From an uncultured Lachnospiraceae bacterium (GTDB lineage Bacteria > Bacillota > Clostridia > Lachnospirales > Lachnospiraceae): a stretch of DNA of 19,045 bases. Within the stretch, counting starts at the first letter, position 1, and every line of letters starts with the position of its first letter. The stretch covers positions 1 through 19,045 of the forward strand of contig CAMWSA010000027.1 in assembly GCA_947176785.1 (NCBI GenBank), read 5' to 3'. The position numbers and the translations under genes are program-made. Below the pieces are notes generated by a model, which was not told the origin of the DNA, did no database searches, and saw only the letters and a list, made by a program, of their open reading frames with translations. Below are positions 14,582 through 19,045 of this stretch, one piece after another.

Positions 14582-16658
14582 GAAAAGGGGACATATACTG
14601 ACGGGGAAAGCATTGGCGGCCCTGTCCCTTCTGGCGATCCTTTTGGTCCTGTGTACCTGCCTGTCCGTGGGCATTCAGTATCTGCGGGAGAGAATAAAGG
14701 AGTATAACCGGATCGCATTCTCCTATGCCCGGACAGCCGCCGAATACATTGACGGAGACAGGGTACTTTCCTATCTGGAAACCAACAGGGAGGATACATA
14801 TTACAGACAGGTCCAGGAGTTCCTGAACGCATTCCAGAGACAGACGGATCTGAAATATTACTATGTGTTTGTCCCCTATGAGGACGACCTGGTCTACATA
14901 TGGGATGCGGATCATGAGGAGGGCGCATGCCCCCTGGGCCATCACGAGGCATATATGGAAGGGGGGAAAGAGGCGGTCAGGATGATTTACAGACCGGACC
15001 CTCCAGAGCGGATATCCATAACGGACGATGAGGCTTATGGATATATTGCATCGGCTTACTATCCGGTCTTCGACAGCGCCGGTGAGCCTGTGGCGGTGGT
15101 GGGGGTGGATCTGTCCATGCCCAGGATCAGGAGGGCGCTGGTACATTTCCTGGGCATTATTGTGTTAAGCGTGGCGGCAGTGATCCTTCTCTTCATGGGG
15201 ATATTCTATGGATTTATCAGGGGGAATATCATCACTCCGGTCATGCAGTTAAACCGGGCGGCCAGAGCCATGGTGGGCAGCCTGGAGGCGGAGACCCCGT
15301 TCTGCGCCAACATTCACACCGGCGATGAGATCGAGGAACTGGCGGGGGCATTTGAGCAGATGAGCGTGGAACTGCGGGCCTATATCCGAAAATTGTCCAG
15401 GGTCACGGCGGAGCGGGAGCGCATCGGGGCGGAGTTGGATGTAGCCACCCATATCCAGTCCTCCATGCTTCCCTGTATTTTCCCGGCCTTTCCCGACAGA
15501 GAGGAGTTGGACATCTATGCAGCCATGGATCCCGCCAGGGAGGTGGGAGGGGACTTCTATGATTTTTTTCTGGTGGATGAGCGACATTTGGCGATTGTCA
15601 TGGCGGATGTGTCCGGCAAGGGGGTGCCGGCGGCGCTGTTTATGGTGATCGGGAAAACGCTGATCAAGGATCACACCCTGCCGGGAAAGGATCTGGGAGA
15701 GGTCTTTGCCAGGGTGAATGACCTGCTGTGCCAGTCCAACAGTGAGGGACTGTTTATCACAGCCTTTGAAGGGGTGCTGGATCTTGCGACAGGACAGCTG
15801 CGCTATGTCAACGCGGGACATGAGACGCCCTTTATCAGTAGAAAGGGCGGAGCCTTCCTGCCATATCCGGTAAAGCCGGGATTTGTGCTGGCGGGCATGG
15901 AGGGTGTCTGCTACCGGGCGGGCTGCGTGCAGCTGGAGTCCGGCGACAAGCTTTTCCTGTATACCGACGGTGTGACGGAGGCCACAGACGAAAGCAATGA
16001 ACTCTATGGCATGAAAAGGCTGGAGGAGGTCCTGGGGAGGAATGCCCAAAAGACACCGGCGCAGCTGCTGCCTGCGGTGAAGGAGGATGTGGCTGCCTTC
16101 GTGGGAGAGGCACCGCAGTTTGACGATATTACCATGCTCTGCCTGGAGTATCGGGGGCGGATAGGGGGCGCAGCCTCCGGAGAGGGCGCTGCGGCGGATG
16201 AGGCAGGTGCGGGGCCGCTGAAACGGAAGGAAAACGGTATGGGCAGGGAGAAGAAGGTATTGGTGGTGGACGCCGCAGTGGACAATATCACAAAAGTCAC
16301 CGAGTTTGTGGATGAGCATCTGGAACAGTGGGGATGCCCGGGGAAGGCCCGGGCCCAGATTGCTATTGCCATAGACGAGATTTTTGGCAATATTGCCAGA
16401 TATGCCTATCATTTGCAGGCGGGAACTGCCGCCGTGGAGGTGGAGTTGGCGGAGGAACCAATGGCTGTGGTTATAACGTTTATGGACCGGGGGATGCCCT
16501 TTGACCCCCTGGCAAAGGAAGCCCCGGATATCTCCCTGGGAGCGGAGGAGCGGCCCCCAGGCGGACTGGGGATCTACATGGTAAGGCAGAGCATGGATGC
16601 GGTTTCCTACGAGTACCGGGAGGGGAAGAATATTTTACAGATCAGGAAAAATTTTTGA
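14568..16658 (+). CDS. Membrane sensor SpoIIE-type phosphatase fused to an RsbW-like kinase domain
   Basis: The 696-aa protein has TM helix 1 (about 13-38), an extracellular Cache-like sensor (40-185), TM helix 2 (190-216) and a HAMP-like linker (217-275). A PP2C/SpoIIE phosphatase follows (285-528) with metal-binding motifs VGGDFYD (Asp329), MADVSGKG (Asp347), YTDGVTEA (Asp467) and FDDIT (519-522). After a low-complexity linker (530-560) comes a GHKL ATPase domain (563-696) with N-box EIFGNIARYAY (604-614), DRGMPFDP (640-647) and GGLGIYMV (665-672), as in anti-sigma kinases. One polypeptide would thus hold both the enzyme that dephosphorylates and the one that phosphorylates a STAS partner, encoded at 17977. 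GGAGGG precedes the ATG at 14568, overlapping the previous gene by 14 nt. The internal ATG at 16239 also has a good RBS. Confidence 0.9.
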   Translation: MERDKKRGHILTGKALAALSLLAILLVLCTCLSVGIQYLRERIKEYNRIAFSYARTAAEYIDGDRVLSYLETNREDTYYRQVQEFLNAFQRQTDLKYYYVFVPYEDDLVYIWDADHEEGACPLGHHEAYMEGGKEAVRMIYRPDPPERISITDDEAYGYIASAYYPVFDSAGEPVAVVGVDLSMPRIRRALVHFLGIIVLSVAAVILLFMGIFYGFIRGNIITPVMQLNRAARAMVGSLEAETPFCANIHTGDEIEELAGAFEQMSVELRAYIRKLSRVTAERERIGAELDVATHIQSSMLPCIFPAFPDREELDIYAAMDPAREVGGDFYDFFLVDERHLAIVMADVSGKGVPAALFMVIGKTLIKDHTLPGKDLGEVFARVNDLLCQSNSEGLFITAFEGVLDLATGQLRYVNAGHETPFISRKGGAFLPYPVKPGFVLAGMEGVCYRAGCVQLESGDKLFLYTDGVTEATDESNELYGMKRLEEVLGRNAQKTPAQLLPAVKEDVAAFVGEAPQFDDITMLCLEYRGRIGGAASGEGAAADEAGAGPLKRKENGMGREKKVLVVDAAVDNITKVTEFVDEHLEQWGCPGKARAQIAIAIDEIFGNIARYAYHLQAGTAAVEVELAEEPMAVVITFMDRGMPFDPLAKEAPDISLGAEERPPGGLGIYMVRQSMDAVSYEYREGKNILQIRKNF
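16225..16241 (+). promoter_or_regulatory. Possible internal ribosome binding site and start
   Basis: GGAAGG (16225-16230), 8 nt, then ATG (16239-16241), in frame within the linker between phosphatase and kinase domains. Initiation here would yield a free 139-residue kinase domain, the normal size of a stand-alone RsbW/SpoIIAB protein. Met558 is the codon concerned. The placement exactly at the domain boundary is what makes it noteworthy. Confidence 0.35.
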
Positions 16659-16720
16659 GGGAGAGACCGGGCTTGTGTGCAGGCAGGGAATATGCGGAAC
16701 TCTGATAGGAGGTAAAGAAT

Positions 16721-17872
16721 ATGGCAATAGCAGAAGAATTTGCGGGGCTGCCGATGGCTCAGATCATCGGCGCGCCCCTGTGTGCGGCGGCAGACGCAAG
16801 CATCCAGCTTGCGGAATCCACGGCTGCGTTTATCAGGAAAGTGGGCTTTGACGAGAACGGGAAGGTGCGGACGGCGGCCTTCGGCTATCAGAAATGCAGC
16901 CCCAATGAGGACAGCACCAGCAGCCTGGAGGAGATGCAGGTGGAAATCCCCCTGCTGGCGGTGGTGCCGGTTCCCAATTTGCAGGTGGATGAGGTCAATC
17001 TCCTTTTTGACATTGAGGTAAAGCAAAGCCAGCGGCGGGAATCCTCCATGGAGTTAAATGCCGGGGCAGGCTGGAAAATGGGTGCCTTGAAGGCGGACAT
17101 CACAGGCAGCGTCAGCGCACACCACACCAACACCCGAAGCACCGACAATTCTGCCAAGTATCATGTGGATATTCATGCGGCTAACCACGGCACGCCGGAG
17201 GGACTGGCCAGGGTGCTGGATCTGATAGCCGCCAATATGACGCCCATGCTGGTGGGGAGTACCCTGAAAGATGAGAACGGCCAGCCCCTTTCCGAACAGG
17301 CACGGGCCAGGGCGGAGGGTATGCGGGAGCTGCGTTCCAGGATCAGCGGCATGGAAAAGCGGCTGCGCGCGGCGAAGGAGGGGCTGGACATCAGTCTGCT
17401 GCAGCTGCAGAGGCTGGCAGCGGCCCAGCTGAATGCCTACAGGGAGTGCGCAGCCAGGCTTCAGGGAGAGATGCTGGAACTGGCCGGTACAGAGGCCATC
17501 CGGCAGGACAGCCAGGTGAAACAGCAGCTGTTATCCTATTCCGGTGCCATGGAAACCGTATCCCGCAGTTGGGAGACCTTTGGCAGCCGGGCAGGAGACT
17601 TTATCCGCCTGCTTGCCGACAGCAGGCAGACACCGGAGGGGGTGTCAGGGATGTTTGCGCTGAAGGCACTGGACCAATGGGGCAATGCAGTGGCCTATGG
17701 AGACGGCGAAATGTATTATGGGGACATGGGGGCAGCGCAGGGAAATGCCCTGAAAAACCAGCGCACCGTGAATAGGCTGGAGGAGGAACTGTTGGATGCC
17801 AGGGCGGAGTACAAGGATGCTTTGTGCGGGCAGAGTAAGGTGTTTGGAACTGACGCTCAAAATACGTATTAA
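16721..17872 (+). CDS. DUF2589-like protein 2
   Basis: The 383-aa protein is the clearer DUF2589 member. It begins GLPMAQIIGAPLCAAADASIQLAES (9-33), has the pattern MQVEIPLLAVVPVPNLQVDEVNLLFDIEV (72-100), and a beta region ending AKYHVDIHAANHGTPEGLARVLDLI (145-169), the family's typical closing motif. A helical tail (about 185-383) with coiled-coil potential follows, shared in plan with the copy at 12418. Such a domain plus helical tail looks built for self-assembly or for docking onto the helical pair upstream; this is inference. AGGAGG lies 8 nt before the ATG. No signal peptide or TM helix. It lies between the phosphatase-kinase and STAS genes, i.e. inside the partner-switching module, which suggests that the switch acts on this machine. 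Confidence 0.85.
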   Translation: MAIAEEFAGLPMAQIIGAPLCAAADASIQLAESTAAFIRKVGFDENGKVRTAAFGYQKCSPNEDSTSSLEEMQVEIPLLAVVPVPNLQVDEVNLLFDIEVKQSQRRESSMELNAGAGWKMGALKADITGSVSAHHTNTRSTDNSAKYHVDIHAANHGTPEGLARVLDLIAANMTPMLVGSTLKDENGQPLSEQARARAEGMRELRSRISGMEKRLRAAKEGLDISLLQLQRLAAAQLNAYRECAARLQGEMLELAGTEAIRQDSQVKQQLLSYSGAMETVSRSWETFGSRAGDFIRLLADSRQTPEGVSGMFALKALDQWGNAVAYGDGEMYYGDMGAAQGNALKNQRTVNRLEEELLDARAEYKDALCGQSKVFGTDAQNTY

Positions 17873-17874
17873 GG

Positions 17875-17961
17875 GATATTACAGGCGCATACGCAATATC
17901 CGGGAAGGGGTAAGTTTGGAAGTAAACTTCCAAATATTGAATTGATGCCCGTTAAGGCGGG
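17875..17961 (+). promoter_or_regulatory. Cluster of three hairpins ahead of the STAS gene
   Basis: In the 104-bp gap are: GATATT-(ACAG)-GCG-CATA-CGC-AATATC (17875-17900, a 9-bp stem with a 4-nt bulge); TTTGGAAG-TAAA-CTTCCAAA (17915-17934, 8 bp); and GCCCG-TTAAGG-CGGGC (about 17947-17962). None has a proper T-run. They could be mRNA-processing or stability elements tuning STAS levels relative to upstream genes. Confidence 0.45.
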
Positions 17962-17976
17962 CAGGGAGGTGTAAAT

Positions 17977-18276
17977 ATGACGATATCGGAACAGAGAGAC
18001 CGGGAAAAGTTGATTTTACAGGTAAAGGGCAGGCTGGATACCATAACCTCCCCTCAACTGGAGCAGGCTCTGAAGAAGCCATTGGAGGAGGTGCGGGAGT
18101 TGGTGCTGGATTTTTCTCCCCTGGAATACATTTCCTCTGCGGGCCTGCGGGTGCTGTTGGCAACACACAAGAAAATGGAGGGACAGGAGGGCAGGCTGGT
18201 GGTCCGGGGAGCCAATGCAATCGTGCGGGAGGTTTTTAATGTCACCGGATTTATTGACATTCTGCATGTGGAATAA
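17977..18276 (+). CDS. STAS-domain anti-anti-sigma-like protein (RsbV/SpoIIAA type)
   Basis: The 99-aa protein is a single STAS domain: LILQVKGRLDTITSPQLEQAL (12-32), LVLDFSPLEYISSAGLRVLLATHKKM (42-67) and a C-terminal helix. The phosphorylatable serine by alignment to SpoIIAA/RsbV is Ser54 (ISSAGL). It is the expected substrate of both domains of the 14568 protein: the kinase domain would phosphorylate it and the phosphatase reactivate it. RBS GGGAGGTG precedes the ATG. It is the last gene before a strong terminator. Its binding target may be the kinase domain itself, a sigma factor encoded elsewhere, or a component of this block; no sigma gene is present in the window. Confidence 0.92.
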   Translation: MTISEQRDREKLILQVKGRLDTITSPQLEQALKKPLEEVRELVLDFSPLEYISSAGLRVLLATHKKMEGQEGRLVVRGANAIVREVFNVTGFIDILHVE

Positions 18277-18310
18277 GTTGGGAGAAAATTTGCCGCTGTC
18301 ATTGGCGATG

Positions 18311-18360
18311 GAGAAGGCATGTGTATTTGCTGCTGATATACATGCCTTCTCGGTTTCCTT
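18311..18360 (+). terminator. Strong intrinsic terminator ending the 12-kb block
   Basis: A 16-bp stem (18311-18326 with 18336-18351, one G-T wobble, 9-nt loop) containing GAGAAGGCATGT and ACATGCCTTCTC is followed by GGTTTCCTTTT. It is the first clear terminator since 5218 and supports the whole 6285-18276 block being one unit or a set of overlapping ones. Confidence 0.85.
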
Positions 18361-18541
18361 TTAATAATACTGAAGTTTTTCTAAAAAAATGCATATTTTC
18401 CTCAACAAAAAGTTGTCGTCTAAACCAATAATTCTCTAGCATAACAAATATGTTTTAGTCGCCAAGTGCAGAAAATAGTGTATAACACCGGTATTTTTAG
18501 ATCACAGGGATAAATGAACCGCATAATCTTAAAATATCTAA

Positions 18542-18570
18542 TTGACATATGCATATCAACGTTCTATTAT
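18542..18570 (+). promoter_or_regulatory. Strong SigA-type promoter
   Basis: Perfect -35 TTGACA (18542-18547), 17-bp spacer and -10 TATTAT (18565-18570). Transcription would start near 18577, giving a leader of about 70 nt for the small secreted protein at 18649. Confidence 0.75.
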
Positions 18571-18648
18571 ATACACAACTCGTTTGATTCCAGAGCATGT
18601 ATTGTTCAGTCATAACAATAAGAAAATTACAAGGAAAAGGAGATTTTT

Positions 18649-18933
18649 ATGAGAAGAACAGTTTTAGCCTTAATGACCATGCTGTGTCTGGTCTTTTGCT
18701 GCTGCAACCCAATCACAGCGAGAGCAAACAGCGATGTAAGCAAACATGTACATGCATATACCCCGATGTATGGCAAGCCAGCCGGAAATTGGACAGAAAG
18801 ATGCCATGTAACCCCCAACACATGTACTGTGTCAGTAGCAATGTACGAGATCACAGAAGTGTGTGCATGCGGCGTGACCAGAACTACTTCACAGAGAGAC
18901 GAGAGCCATTCTACAGCATCACATAATCACTGA
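18649..18933 (+). CDS. Small secreted Cys/His-rich protein
   Basis: The 94-aa precursor has a signal peptide: Arg-rich start, hydrophobic core (4-20) and probable cleavage after ARA at about 26. The mature part of about 68 residues has HVHAY, four cysteines (CHVTPNTC, then VCACG) and a C-terminal run of Ser/Thr/His ending SHNH. The H-x-H ... C ... C ... C-x-C-G ... H pattern suggests metal binding or disulphide bonding outside the cell. I recall small secreted proteins of this style in Lachnospiraceae but no named family. AAAGGAGA precedes the ATG and a strong promoter lies upstream, so expression may be high. It follows the 12-kb block but has its own promoter, so a functional link is not implied. 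Confidence 0.8.
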   Translation: MRRTVLALMTMLCLVFCCCNPITARANSDVSKHVHAYTPMYGKPAGNWTERCHVTPNTCTVSVAMYEITEVCACGVTRTTSQRDESHSTASHNH

Positions 18934-18954
18934 TTATAATATGAACCATTTTCT

Positions 18955-18982
18955 CTGCGTATGCTGATGGAGCATGCTTTGA
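18955..18982 (+). terminator. Weak hairpin after the small secreted gene
   Basis: GTATGCT-GATGG-AGCATGC forms a 7-bp stem (one G-T pair) followed by TTT. It could be a weak terminator of the short transcript; the T-run is too short for confidence. Confidence 0.35.
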
Positions 18983-18991
18983 ACCAGGCGT

Positions 18992-19022
18992 AGGTAATTG
19001 CGAAACTCTTTTAAGCAAGTGA
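18992..19022 (+). repeat. Dispersed intergenic repeat, copy B
   Basis: AGGTAATTGCGAAAC, 8 nt, GCAAGTGA; same orientation and nearly same spacing as copy A at 1574-1603. It lies in the intergenic stretch at the window end. Confidence 0.5.
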
Positions 19023-19045
19023 CGGAATTTGTGTTAGAAAAAGAC

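Larger units (their letters stand above)
18277..18648. other. AT-rich spacer
   Basis: After the terminator, about 290 bp are markedly AT-rich compared with the preceding genes. I see no gene on either strand. It holds the SigA promoter at 18542-18570. The shift in composition suggests a boundary of the 12-kb block. Confidence 0.6.

Noticed and set aside
6285..18276. Prophage
   Set aside because: Only the amidase and lysozyme fragment are phage-like; there are no capsid, tail, terminase, portal or integrase genes.
6285..18276. Contractile injection or type VI-like system
   Set aside because: No sheath, tube, baseplate, spike or AAA+ ATPase gene is visible in the block.
1..19045. CRISPR arrays, tRNA and rRNA genes, insertion sequences
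   Set aside because: No regularly spaced repeats, cloverleaf-like segments, rRNA signatures or transposase frames were seen on either strand.

Overview
The window looks like a chromosome segment of a spore-forming, probably flagellated Clostridia member, most likely Lachnospiraceae. The evidence is a Gram-positive type 1B dihydroorotate dehydrogenase pair (PyrD with the FAD/Fe-S subunit PyrK), strong AGGAGG-type ribosome binding sites, a SPOCS/DUF3794 plus LysM spore-associated protein, a SigD-type motility promoter, and GC-rich genes separated by AT-rich spacers. The assignment comes from reading the sequence; no database search was possible.

Layout. (1) 15-3340: end of a pyrimidine biosynthesis cluster, pyrC, pyrK and pyrD on the + strand. 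pyrC and pyrK are separated by about 340 bp of non-coding, hairpin-rich DNA. (2) 3341-5220: a structured leader, a SPOCS-LysM gene and a strong intrinsic terminator. (3) 5265-5858, minus strand: a conserved-looking unknown protein behind a near-consensus SigD (sigma-28) promoter. (4) 5859-6284: divergent regulatory region with a SigA-like promoter and two 14-bp direct repeats 21 bp apart. (5) 6285-18276: about 12 kb of co-directional, closely spaced genes ending at a strong terminator. They encode a LytTR regulator, two helical proteins with the architecture of a two-part alpha-pore-forming toxin, a membrane-anchored M64-like zinc peptidase, a small helical protein, a phage-type amidase followed by a GH24 lysozyme fragment, two DUF2589-like proteins, a polytopic membrane acyltransferase-like protein, a SpoIIE phosphatase fused to an RsbW-like kinase, and a STAS anti-anti-sigma-like protein. 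(6) 18277-19045: AT-rich spacer, a strong SigA promoter and a small secreted Cys/His-rich protein.

The 12-kb block is the most interesting part. My reading, which is inference, is a regulated envelope-acting machine. The alpha-helical pair and the DUF2589 pair would be the structural or effector parts. The peptidase would mature or trim a partner at the membrane, the amidase would open or remodel peptidoglycan, and the acyltransferase-like protein would modify an envelope component. Control would be at two levels: LytTR transcriptional control through the tandem repeats, and an internal phosphatase/kinase/STAS partner switch. No sigma factor gene is present, so the switch either acts on a sigma factor elsewhere or works post-translationally. 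I know of no described system with this gene combination.
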